NCBI RefSeq assembly: GCF_026191675.1
Contig: NZ_JAKRRY010000031.1
Span: forward strand, 1-64,000
DNA length: 64,000 bases
Source: Vibrio qingdaonensis
GTDB taxonomy: Bacteria > Pseudomonadota > Gammaproteobacteria > Enterobacterales > Vibrionaceae
Direction: 5' to 3'
The position numbers and the translations under genes were made by a program. Shown piece by piece: positions 14,673 to 23,494 of the stretch. The notes beneath the pieces were generated by a model. It saw only the letters and a program-made list of their open reading frames with translations. It had not been told where the DNA came from and ran no database searches. Every line of letters starts with the position of its first letter. Position 1 is the stretch's first letter.

Positions 14673-14970
14673 CTCACTTACTCCTTAAATTATGGTTGCT
14701 CCACTGGTTTTCGATAGAGGAAATGCGGCATCGCTTGATGTTATAAAGTCATCGAGTTCTGAATGGAGCAGATAAATGAGTCCCCTCTCATCAAATTAGT
14801 TGAAAATCAGTTATTTCACATGGTTTTTTTGTAAGATTTATTACGACGTCAAGTGTTGGAAAAATGCGAAGAGACAAAGTAGCAGGGTTTAGGTCGGCGC
14901 TAGAGAAAATGGCGTGCTTTCGTGGAATGAAATCACCCAAAGAAAACATTTTAAGCTAGGTGCAACGATC

Positions 14971-16239
14971 TTATTGGCAATCTAAGTACGCAATCGCCGA
15001 GCCAGCCTGCTTTTTAGCTAAATACATGGCTCTGTCCGCTATCGCAATCGCATCTGTTGTGCACCACTGCGACTCTTTACACAGCGTCACACCAATACTT
15101 AAGCTCACATCAATCTCTTTACCGTCACTGGTCTTAAAGCGGTGAGAAAAAACTTGTAACAAATGTTCAGCGATACTTCGAGCATGGGGCTGGTTTTTAA
15201 TTCCTTTCATCACAACAAGAAATTCATCGCCTCCTAGCCTCGCGATAATGTCTGACTGACGAGTAAAATCATTAATTCGTCGCGCCAATTCTATTAGGAT
15301 TTCGTCGCCCGTCGTATGACCATATTGATCATTGATAAATTTGAAATTATCGACATCCAAATAAAGAAAGGCTATCGATTGAGTAAAGCTTTCGCTATCG
15401 TTGATGAGGGTTTGCAAACGGCGATCAAGTAATCGACGGTTAGGTAAGTTAGTTAATGGATCTAGGTTCTGCTCTTCGATAACTTTCATCTCTCGGGCTT
15501 TGCGCTCCGAGATATCCCTAACCACCGCCAATAAGTAACAAGACCCATTATGCTCTACCATATTGACACTTGCTTCTACAGGTAGCTCGGTACCATCTTT
15601 TCTTCTATGCGTCGCTTCAATATATTTGTTGCGCTCTACCTTCATGCTAGATACATGATCTTTCCATGACAAAGAGGGAGTAAACAACGGATTAATGTCT
15701 GGCACGCTTAAACGCAGCATTTCAGCCTTAGAGTAACCTAAGCGCTGATAGGCGAGCTCATTACAGTTGAGAATTTGTCCTGAGGCGGGGTCCACCACAT
15801 AAATGGCATCGTTTGACTTGAGTACCAGTTGCTCCAATAGCAGCTCGCCAGCCTGAGACTGACGTTCGATTGATAGATCACGAATTTGAGCGATAAACTG
15901 CGTCACCAAACCATCCTCATCGCGCTGGGCTACAATACAAAGCAACGCATAAATAATATGCCCTTGCTTATGTTGGTAACGTTTTTTAATCTCTACCGCT
16001 TCATTAGGATGCTGGTCGAGTTTTCTACGAATAACCTTATTAAGCTCTCTATCATCTGGATGAGTAATCACGACGTGATCAGACATAATTTCAGTTCGGG
16101 TATAACCCAATAGACTCAGCAGCGCTTGATTAACATAGTCAAGCTTACCTGACGAGTCGGTGATGATCGTCGGTACTGACGTTACATCAAATAGTTTCAA
16201 TATTGCACTATTCAAATTGAGTGTACTCTTATCAATCAC
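14971..16239 (-). CDS. PAS-PAS-GGDEF diguanylate cyclase
   Basis: 422 aa. PAS 1 spans about 13-122 (TSVPTIITDSSGKLDYVNQALLSLLGY), PAS 2 about 133-246 (DAIYVVDPASGQILNCNELAYQRLGY), and the GGDEF domain about 255-422, with an intact GGDEF motif at 336-340. An RxxD inhibitory site (RQSD, 327-330) lies five residues before it, so product inhibition is likely. There are no membrane segments and no EAL domain. It should make cyclic di-GMP in the cytoplasm under the control of a ligand or redox state sensed by the PAS domains. It is monocistronic. Confidence 0.93.
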   Translation of the reverse strand: MIDKSTLNLNSAILKLFDVTSVPTIITDSSGKLDYVNQALLSLLGYTRTEIMSDHVVITHPDDRELNKVIRRKLDQHPNEAVEIKKRYQHKQGHIIYALLCIVAQRDEDGLVTQFIAQIRDLSIERQSQAGELLLEQLVLKSNDAIYVVDPASGQILNCNELAYQRLGYSKAEMLRLSVPDINPLFTPSLSWKDHVSSMKVERNKYIEATHRRKDGTELPVEASVNMVEHNGSCYLLAVVRDISERKAREMKVIEEQNLDPLTNLPNRRLLDRRLQTLINDSESFTQSIAFLYLDVDNFKFINDQYGHTTGDEILIELARRINDFTRQSDIIARLGGDEFLVVMKGIKNQPHARSIAEHLLQVFSHRFKTSDGKEIDVSLSIGVTLCKESQWCTTDAIAIADRAMYLAKKQAGSAIAYLDCQ

Positions 16240-16577
16240 TTCCTTATCACCTCTTACGGCATCCGTTCCGCATCTATCGGCTTAAACTTACATGGCTCAA
16301 ACTGACTGACATTTAATGCTCTCGTGCTCATCACATTTTAATGTTTGACTAACTGTCCTGTTGGTTAACTGCCGACGTAAAAGATATCGACATAAATAAA
16401 CCGTAATCTTCTATATTGAAGCGTGTATTTCATAAAATTCGAATCATTGGCTTGCCATTATTTACAAATTACTCAAAATTGAGACAGATCAAACTCCTGT
16501 TTGATTACTCATTTCGAGGCATATATTCCACGTTCCTTATGCAATAGCATCGCGCCTCTCCTATTCTTGGGCTCGCT
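16240..16577. other. intergenic region, no gene seen
   Basis: 338 bp between the divergent diguanylate cyclase and the Cys-rich hypothetical gene. It is AT-rich and must hold both promoters. I found no strong hairpin, repeat or protein-coding frame with a ribosome site. Confidence 0.5.
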
Positions 16578-16970
16578 ATGCACACTCAAACAGACCACAA
16601 AATCAATATTGTTAATCAGCAACTTAACAATAAAGCCAATCATAACGCGGCCACCAGTACGCTTATTTCTTGCAAGCCCAGCATTTGTCGTAAGCCCAAC
16701 TTAGCCGAGGCGACTAAAACGCTCATTACTCAAGTAAAAGCTGAACTGCCGCTATACGATGAGTCCACATTCAAATGTGGCCCTGATAACTCATGCATAG
16801 GCTGTCCCAAAAAACTATTGGAATTGGTTGAAACGGAAGTGAGTTATTGGGAGTCAGCACTAGATCGCGGCATCACACCCAATTTTGAAGAACTGCGTCG
16901 TTTTGGAAAACTGTGCCACAGCGTCAGACGCGGTCTCATGCGTAATGGACTGGTTAAAAATAACAATTAG
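16578..16970 (+). CDS. hypothetical protein with clustered cysteines
   Basis: 130 aa, family not recognised. Residues about 1-45 are polar; Cys residues occur in CKPSICRKP (about 32-37) and in a block CGPDNSCIGCPKKLLELVE (about 67-76), where three Cys lie within ten residues. The C-terminal part is helical and basic (RRFGKLCHSVRRGLMRNG). The Cys spacing suggests zinc or iron-sulfur binding, but this is inference. The ribosome site before ATG 16578 is weak, so the true start could be internal. Confidence 0.65.
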   Translation: MHTQTDHKINIVNQQLNNKANHNAATSTLISCKPSICRKPNLAEATKTLITQVKAELPLYDESTFKCGPDNSCIGCPKKLLELVETEVSYWESALDRGITPNFEELRRFGKLCHSVRRGLMRNGLVKNNN

Positions 16971-16982
16971 CCTAACCATTAA

Positions 16983-17007
16983 AATGCCGTGAAATGATCA
17001 CGGCATT
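16983..17007. terminator. hairpin after the Cys-rich gene
   Basis: A perfect 10-bp stem AATGCCGTGA/TCACGGCATT with loop AATGA lies 12 bp after the stop codon. It is followed by ATAGTC rather than a T-run, so it is a weak or Rho-assisted terminator or an mRNA-protecting stem. Confidence 0.5.
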
Positions 17008-17255
17008 ATAGTCTACCCAATCTCATCTCCCACTGTACAAACGTGCTTTCACTCATCTCTGCTATAAATAAACAATATCATTGAAATTTATTCCAATTTT
17101 GTCCGGTCGAGTGTCATAAGCTTCATGATTTTTAAGAATTTTGCGTGTGTGTTGATCTGAAAGCAAACTCACTATTGATTCTGACACACTAACCTTTAGT
17201 ATCTTTTAGTAACAATTCGGCATGGTTTGCCACCCTATTCACAATGGATGATAAA

Positions 17256-18446
17256 ATGAATAAAAAGACATTCAGCAGTTTTGCATTGAGCACTATCCTC
17301 GGTCTTGCGCCTTTTCAACTCTACGCACAAGATACCAATACATCGCAAAGCAATTCCTCCGATATCAGCTGGAGCGCGGTAGTAAAAGAAGCGAAGGGAC
17401 AGACAGTCTACTTCCATGCATGGGGGGGGAGCCAAGAAATCAACCGCTATTTGCAATGGGCTGGGCAACAAATCCAACAGCAATATGGTGTCACATTTAA
17501 TCATGTTAAAGTCACGGATATCGCTGAAACCAGTGCGCGATTATTAGCCGAGAAAGCCGCAGGGAAGAATAAAAACGGCAGTGTTGATATGGTGTGGATC
17601 AATGGCGAGAACTTTAAGTCCATGAAAGAAAATGCACTTCTTCATGGTCCGTTTGTCACATCACTACCAAGTTGGCAATACGTCGATAAATCATTGCCTA
17701 TCGATGTTGATTTTTCAGTACCAACCGACGGACTTGAAGCACCTTGGGGTGTGGGTCAACTGGTTTATATCCATGATACAGCGACGCTCAACAATCCACC
17801 AACTTCATACTCAGAAATGCTCAACTACGCACAAGCGTATCCCGGCAAACTCAGCTACCCTAAACCACCAGAGTTCCATGGCACCAGCTTCTTAAAATCA
17901 TTACTGATTGAGTTAACTGAAAATGATCCGTCTTTAGCAAAACCTGTTGCGGAGGCGGACTTTGCCGGCGTCACTCAACCACTATGGGCGTATCTCGACG
18001 CATTTCATAAGGTCGCATGGCGTGGCGGCAAACAATTCCCGGCAGGTACCGCTGAAACGCTACAGTTGCTTGATGATGGGCAACTTGATTTAGCGATTAC
18101 GTTTAACCCCAATGCGGTTTTTTCTGCTCAAGAAAGCGGCACATTAAGCGAAACCACCGCCGCCTACGCTTTCGATAATGGTGCACTATCTAACATTCAC
18201 TTTCTTGCAATTCCATGGAATGCAAAGGCACAAGCAGGCGCACAGGTTGCCATCAACTTCCTACTCAGCCCAGAAGCACAGTCTCGCAAGGGTGACATTA
18301 CCGTATGGGGCGACCCTTCAGTGCTAGAAACGCAGTATTTACAAGGCTCCGCTGCCAAAAGTCAGCAATTCAAGTCGGTAGCAGAACCGCATCCAAGTTG
18401 GCAAGCCGCTCTCGAACAAGAGTGGCTAAAGCGTTATGGTAGCTAG
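17256..18446 (+). CDS. ynjB: ABC transporter substrate-binding protein, YnjB family
   Basis: 396 aa from ATG 17256 (MNKKTFSSFALSTILGLAPF), which gives a clean signal peptide ending near YAQD; an ATG four codons upstream is possible. The mature protein has the YnjB pattern (VYFHAWGGSQEINRYLQWAG, AAGKNKNGSVDMVWINGENF, APWGVGQLVYIHD), a relative of thiamine/iron-type solute-binding proteins. It should deliver an unknown ligand to YnjC/YnjD. It is the first gene of ynjBCD-ynjF, with ynjC six bases downstream. Confidence 0.88.
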   Translation: MNKKTFSSFALSTILGLAPFQLYAQDTNTSQSNSSDISWSAVVKEAKGQTVYFHAWGGSQEINRYLQWAGQQIQQQYGVTFNHVKVTDIAETSARLLAEKAAGKNKNGSVDMVWINGENFKSMKENALLHGPFVTSLPSWQYVDKSLPIDVDFSVPTDGLEAPWGVGQLVYIHDTATLNNPPTSYSEMLNYAQAYPGKLSYPKPPEFHGTSFLKSLLIELTENDPSLAKPVAEADFAGVTQPLWAYLDAFHKVAWRGGKQFPAGTAETLQLLDDGQLDLAITFNPNAVFSAQESGTLSETTAAYAFDNGALSNIHFLAIPWNAKAQAGAQVAINFLLSPEAQSRKGDITVWGDPSVLETQYLQGSAAKSQQFKSVAEPHPSWQAALEQEWLKRYGS

Positions 18447-18452
18447 TTCACG

Positions 18453-20159
18453 ATGCTAAGACTGTTGTACGGCCTATTAGTCGTTGTCTGCATACTACCA
18501 ACCATACCCGGATTGCTGGGTGTGGTGGTGGCATCACTTGGCTACATTCCACCATTGAACCTGCATGCATTTTCTTTGGATGGATTTAGCCAAGTATTCG
18601 CCTGGCAAGGCGTTGAAACGTCGCTATTGCTGACCTTATTCACGACACTCGTCAGCAGCTACCTTGCCTGCGCGTTGACCTTTTTTATCTTAGAGTCCTG
18701 CTGGAATCGTCCAATCTGGAACAAAATCGAACTGGCACTGTCTCCGCTGCTTGCTATGCCGCATGTGGCTTTCGCCATCGGGTTCGCGTTTTTATTTGCG
18801 CCAACTGGATTTGGTATTCGCATGCTCATCGAGTTTTTCGACATCAACCTACATTCCGACGCCGAGGCTCGCGCTTGGCTTATTAAAGACCCATATGGTG
18901 CGGGTCTAACGCTCATGCTGGCCTTAAAAGAAGTGCCTTTTCTACTCCTAATGAGTATCCCTATTGTTAAACAGCTTAAAGTTCAGGAAACGATAAAAGT
19001 CGCGTCGGCGTTAGGCTATCGTCATCATGTGACATGGTGGAAGGTCATCATGCCTCAATGGTTTAACAAAATGCGTTTCCCCATACTTGCCGTCATCGCA
19101 TACAGTTTATCCGTCGTTGATGTGGCATTAGTACTTGGTCCAACTAACCCACCGACCTTTGCCGTACTGGTTTGGCAGTGGTTCAATGACCCCGATCTAC
19201 AGCTGTTGCCTCGCGCTTCAGCAGGCGCCGTCATGTTATTTATGATGGCGTCACTTTTTATCCTGCTAGCCAGACTAATCGAACACGCAATCTGCAGCTA
19301 TGCAAAGCAATGGCAATATTCTGGGCGCAAGGCGCCTCGCCTCCCCGGCAGAGCGATTATTCTAGCCATCATCACGCTTTCGCTTACCATTGTTCCGCTT
19401 ATAATCACTTGGAGCTTTGCCCTGCGGTGGCGCTTTCCTGATATTTTACCAAGCCGTTTTACCTTACGATTTTGGCAATATGAATGGCACGGTGTACTCG
19501 ACGTTTTGTCGCAAAGTTTATCCATCGCTTTGGTCTCTGCCACTCTTGCCCTTTTCTTTGCAGTGATTGGCCATGAATATCGACTCCGTTATCGATGGCA
19601 AATCCCGGGGTATGTCATTGCCATCCCTATGCTGATTCCACAGTTAAGCATTTTGTTCGGATTACAAATTATGACGCTGGTTGTCAGCGATGGCAGTTAC
19701 GCATTCTGGGTCTGTTGGTCTCATGTGTTTTTTGCTTTTCCCTTTGTGTATCTTTCATTAGATGGCCCCTGGCGCAGTTACAATGAAAAATTAACTCAAG
19801 TGTCACTAAGCCTTGGCAAGGGCCCTGTTTACACCTGGATGCACGTAAAACTGCCACAGTTACTGCCTGCCATCATCTTTGCTTGGGCAGTTGGAATGAG
19901 TGTCAGTTTAGCTCAATACCTGCCAACACTGGTTCTCGGGGCGGGGCGCATTTCTACCGTCACCACCGAAGCGGTTGCGCTGTCGAGCGGTTTTGACCGC
20001 CGTGTCACCGCCATTTATGCGCTTTTCCAAGCCCTGCTTCCACTACTCTTTTTTACTCTGGCCATACTGGTCAGTCGGTTAAATACTCGTTATCGAAAGG
20101 TTCGAGTAAAAGGATTACGACTCAATGACGCTTTCTCTAGAAAACCTCACCATCTGTAA
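18453..20159 (+). CDS. ynjC: ABC transporter permease, YnjC family (fused two-module)
   Basis: 568 aa with about 12 membrane segments in two halves, each with an EAA-type coupling loop (IKVASALGYRHHVTWWKVIMPQW near 180-205, and LTQVSLSLGKGPVYTWMHVKLPQLL near 445-470). The fusion of two permease domains is typical of the ThiP/FbpB-like group. It forms the membrane channel for the YnjB ligand. It overlaps ynjD by 35 bases, which implies translational coupling. Confidence 0.88.
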   Translation: MLRLLYGLLVVVCILPTIPGLLGVVVASLGYIPPLNLHAFSLDGFSQVFAWQGVETSLLLTLFTTLVSSYLACALTFFILESCWNRPIWNKIELALSPLLAMPHVAFAIGFAFLFAPTGFGIRMLIEFFDINLHSDAEARAWLIKDPYGAGLTLMLALKEVPFLLLMSIPIVKQLKVQETIKVASALGYRHHVTWWKVIMPQWFNKMRFPILAVIAYSLSVVDVALVLGPTNPPTFAVLVWQWFNDPDLQLLPRASAGAVMLFMMASLFILLARLIEHAICSYAKQWQYSGRKAPRLPGRAIILAIITLSLTIVPLIITWSFALRWRFPDILPSRFTLRFWQYEWHGVLDVLSQSLSIALVSATLALFFAVIGHEYRLRYRWQIPGYVIAIPMLIPQLSILFGLQIMTLVVSDGSYAFWVCWSHVFFAFPFVYLSLDGPWRSYNEKLTQVSLSLGKGPVYTWMHVKLPQLLPAIIFAWAVGMSVSLAQYLPTLVLGAGRISTVTTEAVALSSGFDRRVTAIYALFQALLPLLFFTLAILVSRLNTRYRKVRVKGLRLNDAFSRKPHHL

Positions 20160-20775
20160 GAGTGATGGCGAGGTGCTGTTTTCTAATTGCAACATCTCGA
20201 TTCAACCGGGAGAAATTGTGACCTTAATGGGCCCGAGTGGTTGTGGGAAATCAACGCTGCTCGATGCTGTCGCTGGGCACCTAAGTGCTGAATTCACATA
20301 CACTGGACGCGTTATTCTAAACGATCAGGCTATGGATGCTCTCGCTCCCCATGAAAGGCGTGTCGGCATATTATTTCAAGATGATCTGCTATTCCCTCAC
20401 CTTAATGTTTGGGAAAACTTGGCATTTGCACTTCCCAATGCAATAAAAGGCAAAGACCGCAAAAAAGAGGCATTAAGCGCGCTTAACGCCATAACGCTGA
20501 CACAACTTGCCCACCATTACCCTGAACAGTTATCAGGCGGCCAACGCGCGCGGATCAGCTTAACAAGAATGTTGCTTGCAAAGCCAAAAGTCGCGCTACT
20601 TGACGAGCCTTTTAGTAAACTTGATAAGGCGTTACGCAGCCAATTTCGAGACTGGGTGGTCACGCAATTACATGACGCCAATATTCCCGCGTTAATGGTT
20701 ACTCACGACAAGGACGACATTCCATTAAATAGTCGAGTCTATACTTGGCCATGGGAGGCTCACACACATGCTTGA
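20125..20775 (+). CDS. ynjD: ABC transporter ATPase, YnjD family
   Basis: 216 aa, a short ATPase without a C-terminal regulatory domain. Walker A GPSGCGKST, Q-loop ILFQDDLLF, signature LSGGQRARISLTR, Walker B VALLDEPFSKLD and H-loop MVTHDKDD are all intact, so it should be a working homodimeric ATPase. The start ATG lies inside ynjC and the end overlaps ynjF by eight bases. Confidence 0.9.
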   Translation: MTLSLENLTICKSDGEVLFSNCNISIQPGEIVTLMGPSGCGKSTLLDAVAGHLSAEFTYTGRVILNDQAMDALAPHERRVGILFQDDLLFPHLNVWENLAFALPNAIKGKDRKKEALSALNAITLTQLAHHYPEQLSGGQRARISLTRMLLAKPKVALLDEPFSKLDKALRSQFRDWVVTQLHDANIPALMVTHDKDDIPLNSRVYTWPWEAHTHA

Positions 20776-21409
20776 TAGACTCAGTATTAAGGTTATACGC
20801 TGGCCGTTGTCAAAATGCGCCGACGCACTCAATCATTTCGATATCACGGCAAATCAGATCACCCTGTTCGGCTTTGCTCTCGGCTGTCTAGCCTTCCCCG
20901 CCTTGGCATTGGAACAGTATACTGTCGCACTGATGTTCATCTTACTCAATCGGATCTGTGACGGGTTGGACGGCGCACTCGCACGTATTCAAGGTATCTC
21001 GGATGCGGGTGGTTTTCTCGATATTAGCCTCGATTTTTTGTTTTATTCTCTCATCCCTTTCGGATTTGTTGTTGCCAACCCTGAAAGCAATGCCATCGCT
21101 GGCGCGTTTCTTATTTTCTCTTTTATCGGTACTGGTTCAAGCTTTTTGGCGTTTGCTGTAATGGCAGGAAAACAGGGCATAGAAAACCCAGTTTATCAGC
21201 ACAAATCCTTATACTATATGAGTGGACTAACCGAAGGCACTGAAACCATTGCTTGCTTCGTGCTGTTTTGTTTATTCCCACAACATTTTGCCATTATTGC
21301 TTATGCTTTCGGCTGCGCTTGCTGGTTTACCACATTCACTCGTATTTACTCCGGATTTCACACGCTTAAAGACCCAAAGAGCCAAGTCCCAGAGAATAAA
21401 AAAAGCTAA
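20768..21409 (+). CDS. ynjF: CDP-alcohol phosphatidyltransferase family, YnjF-like
   Basis: 213 aa with about six membrane segments. The family motif DG-x2-AR-x8-G-x3-D-x3-D is present (DGALARIQGISDAGGFLDIS then LD, residues about 66-86), with all catalytic Asp residues. It should transfer a phosphatidyl group from CDP-diacylglycerol to an alcohol; the acceptor is unknown. In E. coli ynjF also follows ynjBCD, with the rhodanese gene ynjE between. Here ynjE is absent and ynjF overlaps ynjD. Confidence 0.88.
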   Translation: MLDRLSIKVIRWPLSKCADALNHFDITANQITLFGFALGCLAFPALALEQYTVALMFILLNRICDGLDGALARIQGISDAGGFLDISLDFLFYSLIPFGFVVANPESNAIAGAFLIFSFIGTGSSFLAFAVMAGKQGIENPVYQHKSLYYMSGLTEGTETIACFVLFCLFPQHFAIIAYAFGCACWFTTFTRIYSGFHTLKDPKSQVPENKKS

Positions 21410-21517
21410 GAATAATCAGCAATAATGAGATGGGGCTAACGGTGACATCGCCTCAATCCTGCATTAATATGATAAAATTAACGTTAGTATTAACATTGAA
21501 AAAACGAAGGATTTACT

Positions 21518-21862
21518 ATGTCTTCTGATTACACGGGTTCTAGCTCGGCGTATGCACGCCAAGAAAGCGGCTACCGCGAAAAAGCATTAAAGCTCTACCC
21601 ATGGGTATGTGGTAACTGTGCTCGTGAGTTTGTTTATTCAAACCTTCGTGAACTTACGGTTCACCATAAAGATCACGACCATACGAACAATCCCAACGAC
21701 GGCAGCAACTGGGAACTCTTGTGTCTGTATTGCCACGATCATGAGCACTCAAAGTACACCGACCACGACCGTTACGGCAGTGAAGTCAAACCGGGCCAAG
21801 ATGAGCATGAAGGTGCCACTCATAACCCGTTCGCTGATTTAGCGAAAATGATGAAAAAGTAA
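21518..21862 (+). CDS. yajD: HNH-type protein, YajD family
   Basis: 114 aa. Two Cys pairs (CGNC and CLYC) frame the HNH core LTVHHKDHDHTNNPNDGSNW, as in YajD. The family is annotated as putative HNH nuclease, but its physiological role is unknown. The ATG follows GAAGGATTTACT. The gene is monocistronic, with a terminator shared with gnd. Confidence 0.88.
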   Translation: MSSDYTGSSSAYARQESGYREKALKLYPWVCGNCAREFVYSNLRELTVHHKDHDHTNNPNDGSNWELLCLYCHDHEHSKYTDHDRYGSEVKPGQDEHEGATHNPFADLAKMMKK

Positions 21863-21900
21863 GGTAGATACCATACTAAAAAACGAATAGTAGATAATAA

Positions 21901-21925
21901 AAAAGGATACCAGTCGGTATCCTTT
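21901..21925. terminator. bidirectional terminator between yajD and gnd
   Basis: The stem GGATACC/GGTATCC, extended by AAAA/TTTT, has a four-base loop. Long A and T runs on both sides make it functional for both convergent genes. Confidence 0.85.
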
Positions 21926-21944
21926 TTTTACTTAGAGAGGCTTG

Positions 21945-23393
21945 TTAAACGTCGTATGTCGTTGACGCTGTATCGCCACCAGTACCGGTCCAGTTTGTGT
22001 GGAAGAACTCACCACGTGGACGGTCTGTGCGCTCGTAAGTGTGAGCACCGAAGTAGTCACGTTGAGCTTGCAGAAGGTTCGCTGGAAGACGAGCGGTTGT
22101 GTAACCGTCTAGGAACGAAAGTGCAGAGATAGTACATGGCATTGGGATACCAGACTCTAGTGACTTCGCAGAAACCTTACGCCACGCTGCTAGGCTGCTT
22201 TGTAGGATGTTCTTGAAGTACTCATCAGAACCTAGGAAGGCGATGTCTGGGTTTGCTTCGTACGCATCACGGATGTTGCCTAGGAAAGCAGAACGGATGA
22301 TACAACCGCCACGCCACATTAGCGCAACGTTACCGTAGTTTAGATCCCAACCATTTTCGTTCGACGCTTCACGCATTAGCATGAAACCTTGAGCGTAAGA
22401 AATAATTTTAGAAGCCAGTAGTGCTTGGCGTAGTGCATCAACCCACTCTTGCTTGTCGCCTTCAACTGGAGTGATTGTCTTCTCAAACAATGCTTCAGCT
22501 TCAACACGTTGGTCTTTCAGTGCAGATAGACAACGAGAGAATACAGACTCAGAGATTAGTGTTAGAGGAATACCTAGATCTAGTGCGTTAATACCCGTCC
22601 ACTTACCGGTACCTTTTTGGCCAGCAGTGTCGAGGATCTTCTCAACTAAAGCTTCGCCGTCTTCATCTTTGTAGCCAAGGATGTCAGCTGTGATTTCAAC
22701 TAGGTAGCTGTCTAGCTCAGTCTTGTTCCAGTCAGCGAATACTGCTTGCATCTCGTCAGCAGACATACCTAGGCCATCTTTCATGAACTGGTATGCTTCC
22801 GTGATAAGCTGCATGTCACCGTATTCGATGCCGTTGTGTACCATCTTAACGAAGTGGCCTGCACCGTCGTTACCAACCCAGTCACAACAAGGCTCACCAG
22901 CGTCAGTTTTTGCAGAGATACCTTGGAAGATTGGCTTAACCGCTTCCCAAGCTTCAGCCGCACCACCTGGCATGATTGAAGGACCAAAACGTGCACCTTC
23001 TTCACCACCAGATACACCAGTACCGATAAAGTGAATACCTTTCTCACGACAATGCGCGACACGGCGGTTGGTATCTGGGTAGTTAGTGTTACCACCATCA
23101 ATGATGATGTCACCCTTGTCTAGAAGCGGGATTAGGTTTTCGATGAACGTATCTACAACGTCACCAGCACGGACCATAAGCATCACTTTACGTGGCGCTT
23201 CTAGCTTCTCAACTAGCTCTTCTAGAGAGTAAGCACCAACAATGTTCGTCCCTTTCGCAGGACCTTGTAAAAATTCATCAACTTTGGCAGCAGTACGGTT
23301 ATGCGCCACAACTTTAAAGCCGTGATCGTTCATGTTTAGGATAAGGTTCTGACCCATTACGGCCAAACCAATAACACCAATATCACCTTTCAT
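21945..23393 (-). CDS. gnd: 6-phosphogluconate dehydrogenase (decarboxylating)
   Basis: 482 aa from MKGDIGVIGLAVMGQNLILN (ATG 23393; the preceding ATG is equally possible, with GGAGAGA upstream). It has an N-terminal NADP Rossmann motif GLAVMGQNL, the GVSGGEEGARFGPSIMPGG substrate loop, the catalytic FVKMVHNGIEYGDMQ segment and the C-terminal helical domain. It converts 6-phosphogluconate to ribulose 5-phosphate with NADPH. It follows zwf by 101 bp; pgl, which separates them in V. cholerae, is missing. Confidence 0.96.
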   Translation of the reverse strand: MKGDIGVIGLAVMGQNLILNMNDHGFKVVAHNRTAAKVDEFLQGPAKGTNIVGAYSLEELVEKLEAPRKVMLMVRAGDVVDTFIENLIPLLDKGDIIIDGGNTNYPDTNRRVAHCREKGIHFIGTGVSGGEEGARFGPSIMPGGAAEAWEAVKPIFQGISAKTDAGEPCCDWVGNDGAGHFVKMVHNGIEYGDMQLITEAYQFMKDGLGMSADEMQAVFADWNKTELDSYLVEITADILGYKDEDGEALVEKILDTAGQKGTGKWTGINALDLGIPLTLISESVFSRCLSALKDQRVEAEALFEKTITPVEGDKQEWVDALRQALLASKIISYAQGFMLMREASNENGWDLNYGNVALMWRGGCIIRSAFLGNIRDAYEANPDIAFLGSDEYFKNILQSSLAAWRKVSAKSLESGIPMPCTISALSFLDGYTTARLPANLLQAQRDYFGAHTYERTDRPRGEFFHTNWTGTGGDTASTTYDV

Positions 23394-23494
23394 CATTCTC
23401 TCCATCAATTCGGCAACTTAACTTGCTGCGATTAAGTTTTATTTAACTTCATACAACCAAAGCAAACGGCTCTGATCGTTAATTTTATTTAAGT

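Noticed and set aside
22723..23113. Long alternative frames of 103-110 aa inside gnd
   Set aside because: They are antisense or out-of-frame shadows of a highly conserved enzyme gene; checked in case they hid a pgl remnant and they do not resemble one.
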